A stretch of DNA of 32,136 bases, taken from the NCBI RefSeq assembly GCF_014852585.1, contig NZ_JACVBX010000025.1, forward strand, positions 1 through 32,136, given 5' to 3'. Both the position numbers and the translations under genes were made by a program. The stretch's first letter is position 1, and each line of letters starts with the position of its first letter. The notes below the pieces were generated by a model. The model was given only the letters and a program-made list of their open reading frames with translations. It made no database searches and was not told the origin of the DNA. Origin of the DNA: Pseudomonas sp. PDM18 (GTDB taxonomy: Bacteria; Pseudomonadota; Gammaproteobacteria; Pseudomonadales; Pseudomonadaceae). Below, in pieces: positions 19,172 to 27,062 of the stretch.

Positions 19172-19201
19172 AAAAAACCGGCCTACGTGGCCGGTTTTTT
19201 A
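19172..19201 (+). terminator. intrinsic terminator of the lipoprotein gene
   Basis: AAAAAACCGGCC (19172-19183) pairs with GGCCGGTTTTTT (19189-19200) around TACGT, ending in a T-run just past the stop. Confidence 0.9.
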
Positions 19202-19233
19202 TTGGGCGATTGGATCGCGCGTCGAAGCAATCC

Positions 19234-19309
19234 GTGGGAGCGTCCCATGGGCCCGCTCCTACAGGTGAACGTGGGTGCCATGCGGTTCGCGAGCAAGCTC
19301 GCTCCTACG
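19234..19309. repeat. REP-like intergenic repeat pair
   Basis: GTGGGAGCGTCCCATGGGC followed by CCGCTCCTACAGG forms an imperfect hairpin. The neighbouring TTCGCGAGCAAGCTCGCTCC contains the hairpin GCGAGC-AA-GCTCGC (19289-19302). These are the GTAGGAGCG-type units seen throughout the window. Confidence 0.65.
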
Positions 19310-19354
19310 AAGAGCCCGCTTCTCCGATCCAGCCTTGGCTCTGTTTTTCTACGA

Positions 19355-19607
19355 CTTCCAGAGAAACACCGGCGCACTCCGAACCGCCCCGTTCAGGAGG
19401 CCGAGTGGAAGTGGAGTTTCAGGGGTTGAGCGACATGGATGTCGCGAGAGCTGCGATGGGCCAGGGATGGCCCTTCGCAGCGTGCCCCTGAAACTTCGCT
19501 TCAACGAGGGAATTTTTCGCCTAAGCGAAAAACCGGATGTCCGGGGCAAGACTTTTTGGTTCCTTTTGTGAGGGCGGCTCTCCGACGTTTGACAAAAGGG
19601 ACTCGCC
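19355..19607. repeat. long structured intergenic repeat, copy 1
   Basis: This is one of two copies (the other at 31780-32015) with long near-identical blocks. The sequence folds as follows: an outer stem (19415-19425 with 19485-19495, extended outward by 19406-19414 with 19496-19504 including G-T wobbles); an inner hairpin GCGACAT-GG-ATGTCGC (19430-19445); and a second inner hairpin (19450-19462 with 19469-19481). Downstream are the hairpins TTTTTCGC-CTAA-GCGAAAAA (19513-19532) and CCGGA-TG-TCCGG (19533-19544), and a terminal stem (19560-19569 with 19592-19601). Several stem positions differ from copy 2 by paired changes. It may be a structured RNA or a non-autonomous mobile repeat; no known family name is claimed. 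Confidence 0.7.
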
Positions 19608-19698
19608 GAGAGGCGAAACATGAAGTCCCAGCGCACGCCGAAGCGGCGCAGCCCCCGCCAAGCCAAGGCAGCGCCCTGCAACATCCGAGCAAAAGAAG

Positions 19699-19765
19699 CG
19701 TCGGCCCTGCCGACGGATCACCGGCATGGCACGTTCCTACAGGTGATATCGGCGCCGGCCTGTAG
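19699..19765. repeat. REP-like repeat with CGTCGGC hairpin
   Basis: CGTCGGC-CCT-GCCGACG (19699-19715) is followed by GGATCACCGGCATGGCACG and TTCCTACAGG. A reverse CCTGTAGGA lies shortly after. The same arrangement occurs near 31687 and, on the opposite strand, near 25783. Confidence 0.6.
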
Positions 19766-19823
19766 GAGTGCGCCATGCTCGCGACCCGCGGGCAGGACCC
19801 GCGACCACCGGCGGATGAAAGGG

Positions 19824-20108
19824 TCAGAACCCCTCCAGATCGATCAACTCCCCCTCGAAGCGAATCGACCCGCCCTCCTCGTTGGCCTCGCCACCCTGGA
19901 TCTCCCCGTAATAGGAAAGCCCGTTCTCCAGCGTCACACAGACGTGGGTCGGCTCGTCCGGCGCGTCCAACTGGCCCTTGAAGCTCACCTCGATCACGCC
20001 CTCTTCCGGCGCGCTGAGGGTCACCGTCACGCGGGCGTTGTCCACCGCTTCGGCCTCGCGTCCCCAGTGCTCGGCGCTGACGGTCACGGTGGCGATTTCC
20101 TGTTTCAT
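19824..20108 (-). CDS. hypothetical protein, 94 residues
   Basis: The product is acidic, beta-rich in style and without membrane segments. It begins MKQEIATVTVSAEHWG and ends EGELIDLEGF. The ATG at 20108 has GGAG about 11 bases upstream; the longer frame to 20357 passes through the palindromic operator and is unlikely. It is divergent from the catabolic cluster, 263 bases away. No family is recognised. Confidence 0.6.
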   Translation of the reverse strand: MKQEIATVTVSAEHWGREAEAVDNARVTVTLSAPEEGVIEVSFKGQLDAPDEPTHVCVTLENGLSYYGEIQGGEANEEGGSIRFEGELIDLEGF

Positions 20109-20304
20109 GCTCGACGACTCTCCAAAGGCTCCGGCGCCATGCGCGCCGGCTGATGGCGCCAAGGATACCGCGCCGCCGAAGCCGCCGAAACGGCGGTTTC
20201 TCCCGGCGACCGCCTGTCGCCTGCCTTTCCCGCACTCCCACGCACCACCCGCCACGGCTGGCTTTGGCCGCTCCGCCCCAAGGCAAATACGCCTTGCGCA
20301 AACC

Positions 20305-20326
20305 GTATTATGGTATACCATGATAC
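20305..20326. promoter_or_regulatory. operator-like palindrome, site 1 (catabolic cluster)
   Basis: This is a 22-base inverted repeat with arms GTATTATGGTA and TACCATGATAC, perfect except for one mismatched pair. It has core TGGTATACCA at 20311-20320 and lies 45 bases upstream of the DUF1185 start. The core fits the TnGTnnACnA pattern of FadR-subfamily GntR sites. The hexamer TGATAC after the core could act as a weak -10 element, so binding would block the promoter. The regulator encoded at 24423 is the likely ligand. Confidence 0.7.
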
Positions 20327-20371
20327 CGAATCCCTTCCCCAACCCAGCCGAAGTCACAACTGGAGCGACCC

Positions 20372-20962
20372 ATGAGTTTCGAGATTCGCAAGATCGTCAC
20401 CTACAGCGAGCAGACCTTCATCGAAGCCGGCAAGGCCACCGACACCCCGGTGACCATGGTCGGCCTGGCCGTGGTGATCAAGAACCCGTGGGCCGGCCGC
20501 GGCTTCGTCGAAGACTTGAAGCCCGAGATCAAGGCCAACTGCTCCGAGCTGGGTGCGCTGATGGTCGAGCGCCTGACCGCCGCCATCGGTGGTGCTGACA
20601 AGATCCAGGCCTACGGCAAAGCCGCCGTGGTCGGCGCCGACGGCGAGATCGAGCACGCCTCTGCCGTCATCCACACCCTGCGTTTCGGCAACCACTACCG
20701 CCAGGCGGTGGACGCCAAGAGCTACCTGAGCTTCACCAACAAGCGCGGCGGCCCGGGCACCTCGATCCAGATCCCGATGATGCACAAGGAAGATGAAGGC
20801 CTGCGCTCGCACTACATCACCCTGGAAATGCAGATCGAAGACGCCCCGCGCGCCGACGAGATCGTCGTGGTACTGGGCGCCGCGGACGGTGGCCGTCTGC
20901 ACCCGCGCATCGGCAACCGTTACATCGACCTGGAAGAACTGGCCGCCGAACAGGCTCAGTGA
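20372..20962 (+). CDS. amino acid synthesis family protein (DUF1185, PF06684)
   Basis: The product has 196 residues and matches the DUF1185 'amino acid synthesis' family by its start (FEIRKIVTYSEQTFIEAG), the NPWAGRGF segment near residue 40, and HTLRFGNHYR...KRGGPGTSIQIP in the middle. Structures of this family show a chorismate-mutase-like trimer fold, but no reaction is established. It is the first gene of the cluster, 45 bases behind the palindromic operator, and is followed closely by the alpha/beta hydrolase. Family certain, function unknown. Confidence 0.85.
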   Translation: MSFEIRKIVTYSEQTFIEAGKATDTPVTMVGLAVVIKNPWAGRGFVEDLKPEIKANCSELGALMVERLTAAIGGADKIQAYGKAAVVGADGEIEHASAVIHTLRFGNHYRQAVDAKSYLSFTNKRGGPGTSIQIPMMHKEDEGLRSHYITLEMQIEDAPRADEIVVVLGAADGGRLHPRIGNRYIDLEELAAEQAQ

Positions 20963-20985
20963 TCCATACCGTGCAGGAGCGCTCC

Positions 20986-21819
20986 ATGATTCGGCTCACC
21001 GCTGAACGCACACCGGCCGGCACCAGTTACCTGGCGACCGGCCAGGGCCACCCCGTGGTACTGATCCACGGCGTCGGCCTGAACAAGGAAATGTGGGGCG
21101 GCCAGATCGTCGGTCTGGCCCCGCATTTCCAGGTCATCGCCTATGACATGCTTGGCCATGGCGCGAGTCAGCTGCCGCAGCCGGACTGTGGGCTGGTCGG
21201 TTACGCCGACCAGCTGCGCGAGCTGCTCGACCACCTGGGCGTGACCAGTGCCACGGTCATCGGCTTCTCCATGGGTGGTCTGGTGGCGCGGGCCTTCGCC
21301 CTGCACTACCCCGAGCGCCTGGACGGCCTTGTGGTGTTGAACAGCGTGTTCAACCGCAGCGCCGAACAGCGCGCCGGCGTGATCGAGCGGACCCGCCAGG
21401 CCGCCGAACACGGCCCGGACGCCAACGCCGAGGCCGCCCTGTCGCGCTGGTTCAGCCGCGAGTACCAGGCCGCCAATCCGGCGCAGATCGCCGCGATCCG
21501 CCAGACCCTTGCCAGCAACGATCCGCAGGGCTATCTGACTACCTATACCCTGTTCGCCACGCAGGACATGTACCGCGTGGACGATCTGGGCAGCATCAAG
21601 GTGCCGACCCTGGTCGCCACCGGGGAGCTGGACCCGGGCTCGACGCCGAAGATGGCCACCGAGCTCGCCGAACGCATTCCGGGCGCCAAGGTGACGGTGC
21701 TCGACGAACAGCGCCACATGATGCCGGTGGAGTCGCCGCGGCTGGTCAACCAGATGCTGCTCGACTTCCTGCAACAGGCGCAGGTTTCCAAGAATCACGT
21801 ACAGGGGAATGTCGCATGA
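20986..21819 (+). CDS. alpha/beta hydrolase
   Basis: The product has 277 residues. It shows the oxyanion motif HGVG near residue 28, nucleophile elbow GFSMGG (Ser95), Asp in ATGELDPGS and His in DEQRHMMPVE, so the full triad is present. It resembles cytosolic ester, lactone or C-C hydrolases of ring-cleavage pathways and, more loosely, RutD. The substrate cannot be told. ATG 20986 has AGGAG eight bases upstream; a GTG at 20959 overlapping the previous stop is an alternative. The stop overlaps the aldehyde dehydrogenase start as ATGA. Confidence 0.88.
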   Translation: MIRLTAERTPAGTSYLATGQGHPVVLIHGVGLNKEMWGGQIVGLAPHFQVIAYDMLGHGASQLPQPDCGLVGYADQLRELLDHLGVTSATVIGFSMGGLVARAFALHYPERLDGLVVLNSVFNRSAEQRAGVIERTRQAAEHGPDANAEAALSRWFSREYQAANPAQIAAIRQTLASNDPQGYLTTYTLFATQDMYRVDDLGSIKVPTLVATGELDPGSTPKMATELAERIPGAKVTVLDEQRHMMPVESPRLVNQMLLDFLQQAQVSKNHVQGNVA

Positions 21820-23297
21820 CCCTCGCACGCTTCCAGATGTTCATCGATGGCCAGTGGGTCGACGCTGTTTCCGGCAAGACCTTCGAGAGCCTCGACCCCG
21901 CCCGCGCGCAAGCCTGGGCCGAACTCCCCGATGCCGATGAAGCCGACGTCGAGCGCGCCGTGCAGGCCGCCCAGCGCGCCTTCAACGACCCGGCCTGGCG
22001 TGGCCTCACCGCCACTGCCCGCGGCAAGCTGCTGCGCCGACTGGGCGATCTGATCGCCGAGAACAAGGAACACCTGGCGCAGCTGGAAAGCCGCGACAAC
22101 GGCAAGCTGATCCGCGAGACCCGCGGCCAGGTCGGCTACCTGCCGGAGTTCTTCCACTACACCGCGGGCCTTGCCGACAAGCTCGAAGGCGGCACCCTGC
22201 CGCTGGATAAGCCCGACCTGTTCGCCTACACCGTGCACGAGCCGCTGGGCGTGGTCGCCGGGATCATCCCGTGGAACAGCCCGCTGTACCTGACCGCGAT
22301 CAAGCTGGCCCCGGCCCTGGCCGCCGGCAACACCATCGTGCTCAAGCCTTCCGAACACGCCTCGGCAACCATCCTCGAACTGGCCCGCCTGGCCACCGAA
22401 GCCGGCTTCCCGGCCGGGGTGGTCAACGTGGTCACCGGCTTCGGCCCGAGCACTGGCGCTGCGCTCACCCGCCACCCGCTGGTACGCAAGATCGCCTTCA
22501 CCGGCGGCGCCGCCACCGCGCGCCACGTGGTGCGCAGCAGCGCGGAAAACTTCGCCAAGCTGTCGCTGGAGCTGGGTGGCAAGTCGCCCAACATCATCTT
22601 CGCCGACGCCGACCTCGACAGCGCCATCAACGGCGCCGTGGCCGGCATCTACGCCGCCTCCGGACAGAGCTGCGTCGCCGGTTCGCGCCTGCTGGTGCAG
22701 GACGAGATCTACGACGAGTTCGTCGCCCGCCTGGTGGAACGCGCCCAGCGCATCCGCATCGGCAACCCGCAGGACGAACAGAGCGAGATGGGCCCCATGG
22801 CCACCGCGCAGCAGCTCGCAGTGGTCGAAGGTCTGGTGGCCGACGCCCTGGCCGAAGGCGCCCGCCTGCGCCTGGGCGGCAAGCGTCCGTCGATCGACTC
22901 CGAGGGCTGGTTCTACGAGCCGACCCTGTTCGAGTGCGATAGCAACTCGATGAAGATCATGCAGGAAGAAGTCTTCGGCCCCGTGGCCTCGGTCATTCGT
23001 TTCAAGGACGAGGCGCAAGCGCTGGCGATGGCCAACGACTCCCAGTTCGGCCTCGCCGCCGGCATCTGGACCCGCGACCTGGGCCGCGCTCACCGCATGG
23101 CCCGTGGCGTTCGCAGCGGGATCATCTGGGTCAACACCTACCGCGCGGTGTCCGCCATGGCGCCCATCGGCGGCTTCCACAACAGCGGCTACGGCCGCGA
23201 GAGCGGCATCGATTCGGTGCTGGCCTACACCGAGCTGAAGACGGTGTGGATCAACCTCTCGCCAGCGCCCATGCCCGATCCCTTCGTGATGCGCTAA
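21816..23297 (+). CDS. NAD(P)-dependent aldehyde dehydrogenase
   Basis: The product has 493 residues, normal length for the ALDH superfamily. The Rossmann region includes GIIPWNSPLYLT (about 149) and KPSEHAS (about 177). Catalytic Glu252 lies in LELGGKSPN and nucleophile Cys286 in ASGQSCVAGSR. It oxidises an aldehyde intermediate to an acid. It resembles the broad-specificity class near betaine and hydroxymuconic semialdehyde dehydrogenases. AGGGGA precedes the start, and translation is coupled to the hydrolase before it. Confidence 0.93.
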   Translation: MTLARFQMFIDGQWVDAVSGKTFESLDPARAQAWAELPDADEADVERAVQAAQRAFNDPAWRGLTATARGKLLRRLGDLIAENKEHLAQLESRDNGKLIRETRGQVGYLPEFFHYTAGLADKLEGGTLPLDKPDLFAYTVHEPLGVVAGIIPWNSPLYLTAIKLAPALAAGNTIVLKPSEHASATILELARLATEAGFPAGVVNVVTGFGPSTGAALTRHPLVRKIAFTGGAATARHVVRSSAENFAKLSLELGGKSPNIIFADADLDSAINGAVAGIYAASGQSCVAGSRLLVQDEIYDEFVARLVERAQRIRIGNPQDEQSEMGPMATAQQLAVVEGLVADALAEGARLRLGGKRPSIDSEGWFYEPTLFECDSNSMKIMQEEVFGPVASVIRFKDEAQALAMANDSQFGLAAGIWTRDLGRAHRMARGVRSGIIWVNTYRAVSAMAPIGGFHNSGYGRESGIDSVLAYTELKTVWINLSPAPMPDPFVMR

Positions 23298-23310
23298 GAG
23301 GAGCGACGAG

Positions 23311-23799
23311 ATGATCGAACCTGGCATCTACAAAGAAGTGATGGGCTCCTTCCCGTCCGGCGTCACCGTGGTCACTACCCTGGACGCCGACGGCAAGATC
23401 GTCGGCATCACCGCCAGCGCGTTCAGCGCGCTGTCGATCGACCCGGCGCTGGTGCTGTTCTGCCCCAACTACGAATCGGACACCTACCCGGTCCTGCGTG
23501 ACAGCAAGCAGTTCGCCATCCACCTGCTGTGTTCCGACCAGCAGGCCGAGGCCTACGCCTTTGCCAAGAAGGGCCAGGACAAGGCCAAGGGCATCGAGTG
23601 GCGCCTGAGCGAGCTGGGCAACCCGCTGCTGACCAAAGCCACCGCGATCATCGAATGCGAGCTGTGGCGCGAGTACGACGGCGGTGATCACGCGATCATC
23701 GTCGGCGCGGTGAAGAACCTGATCCTGCCGGAGCAGGAGGTCACCCCGATGGTCTATCACCGCGGCAAGCTCGGCGCGCTGCCGGAGATAGCCAGCTGA
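23311..23799 (+). CDS. flavin reductase (RutF/HpaC-like)
   Basis: The product has 162 residues, the usual length of the HpaC/RutF flavin-reductase domain. Typical blocks are FPSGVTVVTT near 14, GITASAFSALSIDPALVLFC near 31 and the late YHRGKLGALP. Such enzymes reduce FMN or FAD with NAD(P)H and hand it to a separate oxygenase. No flavin-dependent oxygenase lies in this window, which is the odd point of the cluster. The gene starts 13 bases after the aldehyde dehydrogenase and ends before a strong terminator. Confidence 0.9.
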   Translation: MIEPGIYKEVMGSFPSGVTVVTTLDADGKIVGITASAFSALSIDPALVLFCPNYESDTYPVLRDSKQFAIHLLCSDQQAEAYAFAKKGQDKAKGIEWRLSELGNPLLTKATAIIECELWREYDGGDHAIIVGAVKNLILPEQEVTPMVYHRGKLGALPEIAS

Positions 23800-23807
23800 C
23801 GCTTTCC

Positions 23808-23846
23808 AAGGCCGCTCGCCATCACCCTCGGCAGCGGCCTTTTTTA
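23808..23846 (+). terminator. intrinsic terminator after the flavin reductase gene
   Basis: AAGGCCGCT (23808-23816) pairs with AGCGGCCTT (23833-23841), followed by a T-run. It separates the four-gene catabolic transcript from the downstream genes. Confidence 0.85.
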
Positions 23847-23855
23847 ATTCTACGT

Positions 23856-23873
23856 CCCCGCCGCCAGGCGGGG
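23856..23873. other. short GC hairpin
   Basis: CCCCGCC-GCCA-GGCGGGG forms a perfect hairpin just after the terminator. It has no T-run and no assigned role. Confidence 0.4.
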
Positions 23874-23878
23874 TTGCA

Positions 23879-23933
23879 CCCTGTAGGAGCGCGCCCACAA
23901 GGCTTCTCTAAAAAGCGGCCCACTCCTACAGGG
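23879..23933. repeat. REP-like inverted repeat
   Basis: CCCTGTAGGAG (23879-23889) is inverted as CTCCTACAGGG (23923-23933). It lies directly upstream of the carboxymuconolactone-decarboxylase-like gene, whose ribosome site is just past it. Confidence 0.65.
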
Positions 23934-23950
23934 AGAGCGAGGAGTACGAG

Positions 23951-24340
23951 ATGAGCAACGAGAAATACGAGAAAGGCCTGGCGATCCGCACCCAGGTGCT
24001 GGGCGAGGCCTACGTGAACAAGTCGATCCAGAACGCCGACGACTTCACCCGCCCGCTCCAGGAGATGGTCACCGAGTACTGCTGGGGCCACGTCTGGGGC
24101 CGGGACGGCTTATCGCTCAAGGAACGCAGCATGATAAACTTGGCGATGATTTCGGCACTCAACCGCCCCCACGAACTCAAGCTGCACGTGCGCGGCGCTC
24201 TGCGTAACGGGTTATCCCGCGAGCAGATCCGCGAGATCCTCCTGCAGGTCGGCATCTATTGCGGGGTTCCCGCGGCGGTGGACAGTTTCCGCCTCGCCCG
24301 CGAAGCCTTCGCCGAGGCCGACGCCGAGGAACGTGGTTGA
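23951..24340 (+). CDS. carboxymuconolactone decarboxylase family protein (PcaC-like)
   Basis: The product has 129 residues, the length of PcaC-type proteins. It carries the family blocks KERSMINLAMISALNRPHEL and QVGIYCGVPAAVDSFRLA. It lacks the CxxC of the AhpD peroxidase branch, so it belongs to the decarboxylase or isomerase-like branch. Its role in the local pathway is not known. GGAG precedes the start. It is separated from the first four genes by a terminator and a repeat and may have its own promoter. Confidence 0.87.
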   Translation: MSNEKYEKGLAIRTQVLGEAYVNKSIQNADDFTRPLQEMVTEYCWGHVWGRDGLSLKERSMINLAMISALNRPHELKLHVRGALRNGLSREQIREILLQVGIYCGVPAAVDSFRLAREAFAEADAEERG

Positions 24341-24356
24341 TTGCTGGCCCGACTTG

Positions 24357-24390
24357 ACGATGGAGCGCCCGAAGGTGCTCCATCGTTCTT
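24357..24390 (+). terminator. hairpin between the CMD gene and the GntR gene
   Basis: ACGATGGAGCGCC (24357-24369) pairs with GGTGCTCCATCGT (24374-24386), with one G-T pair, around CGAA, followed by TTCTTCC. This is a weak intrinsic terminator or attenuator that would lower expression of the regulator relative to the upstream gene. Confidence 0.6.
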
Positions 24391-24422
24391 CCTATGGACA
24401 GCCAGAACACAGAGCGGACCCC

Positions 24423-25175
24423 ATGAAACGCTTGCCACTCGACGATAGCTTCAAGGTCAATCGCAACCCCGTCACCCTGCGCGAAATCGTCCTCGACAAG
24501 CTGCGCGGCGCCATCCTCAACTTCCAGCTGCTGCCGGGCGACCGCCTGGTGGAGCGCGATCTGTGCGATCGCCTGGGCGTCAGCCGCACTTCGGTGCGCG
24601 AGGCCTTGCGCCACCTGGAGTCCGAGGGCCTGGTGGAGTTCGCCGATGCCAAGGGTCCGCGCGTCGCCATCATCACCCTGGAAGACGCGGTCGACATCTA
24701 CGAGCTGCGCTGCGTGCTCGAAGGCCTGATCGTCCAGCTCTTCACCTTGAACGCCAAGGCCCGCGACATCCGCAACCTGGAGCGCGCGCTGGAAGAGAAC
24801 CGCCAGGCGCTGGAAGACGGCGAGCTGCAGCAGGTGATCGAATCGGTGCAGGGCTTCTACGACGTGCTGCTCGAAGGCTCGGGCAACCGCACCGCCGCCA
24901 CCCAGCTGCGCCAGCTGCAGGCGCGCATCAGCTACCTGCGGGCCACCTCCGTGTCCCAGGAAAACCGCCGCGCCGCCAGCAACCAGGAAATGGAGCGCAT
25001 GGTCGAGGCGATCAAGAGCGGCGACCCGGTCGCGGCTCACCAGGCCTCGGTCGACCACGTCCGCGCCGCCGCCAAGGTCGCCCTGGACTACCTGCGCTCC
25101 AAGCAGGACGGCGCCGGCAACGTGCGCGACATCGCCACCCCCATCGCGCTCAAAGAGCCGCGCATAGGCCGCTGA
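24423..25175 (+). CDS. GntR family regulator, FadR subfamily with FCD domain
   Basis: The product has 250 residues. A winged helix-turn-helix spans about 16-85 (LREIVLDKLRGAIL; LGVSRTSVREALRHLESEGL) and the FCD effector domain about 88-225. The usual FCD metal ligands (Asp-x3-His, His, His) read Val142, Tyr146, Met190 and His212 by my alignment, so three of four are lost and the effector may bind without metal. It is the only regulator in the locus and is expected to bind the TGGTATACCA sites at 20311, 29979 (variant) and 31305. ATG 24423 was chosen as the first Met at the expected distance from the HTH; the ribosome site is weak. Confidence 0.9.
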   Translation: MKRLPLDDSFKVNRNPVTLREIVLDKLRGAILNFQLLPGDRLVERDLCDRLGVSRTSVREALRHLESEGLVEFADAKGPRVAIITLEDAVDIYELRCVLEGLIVQLFTLNAKARDIRNLERALEENRQALEDGELQQVIESVQGFYDVLLEGSGNRTAATQLRQLQARISYLRATSVSQENRRAASNQEMERMVEAIKSGDPVAAHQASVDHVRAAAKVALDYLRSKQDGAGNVRDIATPIALKEPRIGR

Positions 25176-25179
25176 CGCC

Positions 25180-25743
25180 ATGCCCGCCCCGCGCTTCTGT
25201 CCCGCTTGCGGCAGTGGCGGCCTCAGCCGCCAGTGCCCGCCGGGGGATACCCATGAGCGCCTGATCTGCGCGGGCTGCGGTTACATCCACTACGAGAACC
25301 CCAAGGTCATTGCCGGCTGCATCATCGAGCACGACGGCAAGTACCTGCTCTGCCAGCGCGGCATCCCGCCGCGCCCAGGCACCTGGACGCTGCCGGCCGG
25401 TTTCATGGAAAACGGCGAAACCACCGAACAGGCAGCCCTGCGCGAAGTCTGGGAAGAAACCGGCGTACGCGCCGACATCGTCTCGCCCTACTCCATCTTC
25501 AGCGTGCCGAAGATCAGCGAGGTCTACATCATCTTCCGCGCCAGCGTGATCGAGGAAACCGGCGAGCACGGCCCCGAGACCCTGCAGGTGAAATTCTTCG
25601 CCCCGGAAGATATCCCCTGGGAATGCATCTACTACCCGGCGATCCGGCAGATCCTCGAACGCTACATCGAGGAGCGCCAGGCCGGCGTCTACGGCATCTA
25701 CATGGGCAATGACGACACCGGCAAGGTGCACTTCATCCGCTGA
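25180..25743 (+). CDS. NUDIX hydrolase with N-terminal zinc ribbon
   Basis: The product has 187 residues. Four cysteines (7, 10, 30 and 33) form a zinc ribbon, followed by a Nudix domain whose box GFMENGETTEQAALREVWEETG (written here in two parts: GFMENGETTEQ at about 74 and REVWEETG at about 88) is complete. Such proteins hydrolyse nucleoside-diphosphate derivatives, for example NADH, ADP-ribose or flavin nucleotides. The gene begins four bases after the GntR stop without its own ribosome site, so it is translated together with the regulator. A link to flavin or NAD turnover in this locus is possible but unproven. Confidence 0.9.
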   Translation: MPAPRFCPACGSGGLSRQCPPGDTHERLICAGCGYIHYENPKVIAGCIIEHDGKYLLCQRGIPPRPGTWTLPAGFMENGETTEQAALREVWEETGVRADIVSPYSIFSVPKISEVYIIFRASVIEETGEHGPETLQVKFFAPEDIPWECIYYPAIRQILERYIEERQAGVYGIYMGNDDTGKVHFIR

Positions 25744-25754
25744 CGCCGAACTCT

Positions 25755-25800
25755 CCTGTAGGAGCGTGCCATGCACACGATCCGTCGGCACGGCCGACGA
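25755..25800. repeat. REP-like repeat with CGTCGGC hairpin (inverted orientation)
   Basis: CCTGTAGGAGCGTGCCATGC is followed by the hairpin CGTCGGC-ACG-GCCGACG (25783-25799). It is the reverse-complement arrangement of the units at 19699 and 31687, and the hairpin loop differs (ACG versus CCT). Confidence 0.6.
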
Positions 25801-25838
25801 TCGATACCGACGCCATCGGCACCCACAAAAAACCCAAG

Positions 25839-25877
25839 CAAAAAAAGCCCCCGGCTCCACGAGGGAAACCGGGGGTT
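25839..25877 (-). terminator. intrinsic terminator of the ABC importer operon
   Basis: CCCCCGG (25848-25854) pairs with CCGGGGG (25869-25875). On the minus strand it is followed by seven T residues, shortly after the ATPase stop. Confidence 0.85.
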
Positions 25878-25902
25878 CAAGGGATGAAACGTCAGAACCG
25901 AA

Positions 25903-27045
25903 TCAGTGCGCGCCCTTGGTCAGGTCGCTCTCGTTCCACTGGTCATACACGCACGCATCGGCGGCGGCCCAGCGCACGCGGACTTCGCTGCCGGGGGCCA
26001 GCGGCTGGGTGTTGCCGGAAAGCTCCTTCAGCGTCAGGGTCGCACCGCTGGCGATGACCACGCTGCAGGTCAGGCTCTCGCCGAGGAACACCGTCTCGGC
26101 CACTTTCGCCGGGATTTCGTTCCAGCCTGCCGCCAGCGGTGTGGCAGCGGCTTGAGCAGGGCTCAGCACCTGGGCTTTTTCCGGGCGCACCATCAGCAGG
26201 ATGTCCTGGCCTTCGCGCAGGTTCGCGGTCGGGCGGATGGCCAATGCGCGGCCTTCGAACTCCGCCGCGGCGTTCCCGTGGGCACGGGCGCGGAGGAAGT
26301 TGGAATTGCCGAGGAACGAGGCCACGAAGGCATTCGGCGGGTTCTGGTAGAGGTCGTAGCCGCTGCCCAGGCCGACGATCTTGCCGTGGCTGAAGATGGC
26401 GATGCGCTGGGAAAGGCGCATCGCCTCTTCCTGATCGTGGGTGACGTAGACGATGGTGATGCCCAGGCGACGGTGCAGGTGGCGCAGCTCGTCCTGCAGG
26501 TCTTCGCGCAGTTTCTTGTCCAGCGCGCCGAGGGGTTCGTCCATCAGCAGGATGCGCGGCTCGTAGACCAGCGCGCGGGCAATGGCGACGCGCTGCTGCT
26601 GGCCGCCGGAAAGCTGCGCCGGGCGGCGGTGGGCGAACTTGTCCAGTTGAACCAGCTTGAGCATGGCGTCGACGCGGCGGTCGCGCTCGGCGCCCTTCTG
26701 CTTGCGGATGTCCAGCGGGAAGCCGATGTTGTCGCGCACCGAGAGATGCGGGAACAGCGAATAACGCTGGAACACCATGCCGATGTCACGCTTGTGCGGC
26801 GGCACGTTCACCAGCGACCGGCCTTCGACCAGGATTTCGCCGCTGCTGGGCGTCTCGAAGCCGGCCAGCATCGACAGCGTGGTGCTCTTGCCCGAGCCGC
26901 TGGAGCCGAGGAAGGTGAGGAATTCGCCGTCCTGGATGTCGAGGGAAATGTTGTCCACGGCGGTGAAGTCGCCATAGAACTTGTTCAGGTTGCGCAGGCT
27001 GACCAGGGTCTTCTGCTCGCGGGATTCTTGGATCACGGCACTCAT
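25903..27045 (-). CDS. ABC importer ATPase, PotA-like
   Basis: The product has 380 residues. It has Walker A GSSGSGKST, Q-loop, signature LSGGQQQRVA, Walker B ILLMDEPLGALD, H-loop YVTHDQEEA, and a C-terminal TOBE region (about 290-370). This is the architecture of PotA/FbpC-type importer ATPases (COG3842). It energises uptake through the two permeases just upstream. GAGGT precedes ATG 27045, and the longer frame to 27189 overlaps the permease and is rejected. It is the last gene of the operon, before a strong terminator. Confidence 0.93.
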   Translation of the reverse strand: MSAVIQESREQKTLVSLRNLNKFYGDFTAVDNISLDIQDGEFLTFLGSSGSGKSTTLSMLAGFETPSSGEILVEGRSLVNVPPHKRDIGMVFQRYSLFPHLSVRDNIGFPLDIRKQKGAERDRRVDAMLKLVQLDKFAHRRPAQLSGGQQQRVAIARALVYEPRILLMDEPLGALDKKLREDLQDELRHLHRRLGITIVYVTHDQEEAMRLSQRIAIFSHGKIVGLGSGYDLYQNPPNAFVASFLGNSNFLRARAHGNAAAEFEGRALAIRPTANLREGQDILLMVRPEKAQVLSPAQAAATPLAAGWNEIPAKVAETVFLGESLTCSVVIASGATLTLKELSGNTQPLAPGSEVRVRWAAADACVYDQWNESDLTKGAH

Positions 27046-27062
27046 GGCATTTACCTCGGCGC

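Larger units (their letters stand above)
19154..19823. other. 670-base gene-free stretch with repeats
   Basis: No gene is supported. In order it holds the lipoprotein terminator, a REP-like block (19234-19309), copy 1 of a long structured repeat (19355-19607), and a second REP-like block (19699-19765). The open frames here are short, differ between the repeat copies, and lack credible ribosome sites. Confidence 0.75.

Noticed and set aside
19210..19765. Several short open frames in the repeat region, including one beginning with MDVARA in the structured repeat
   Set aside because: The frames differ between the two copies of the repeat while the base pairing is kept, so the constraint is on structure and not on protein.
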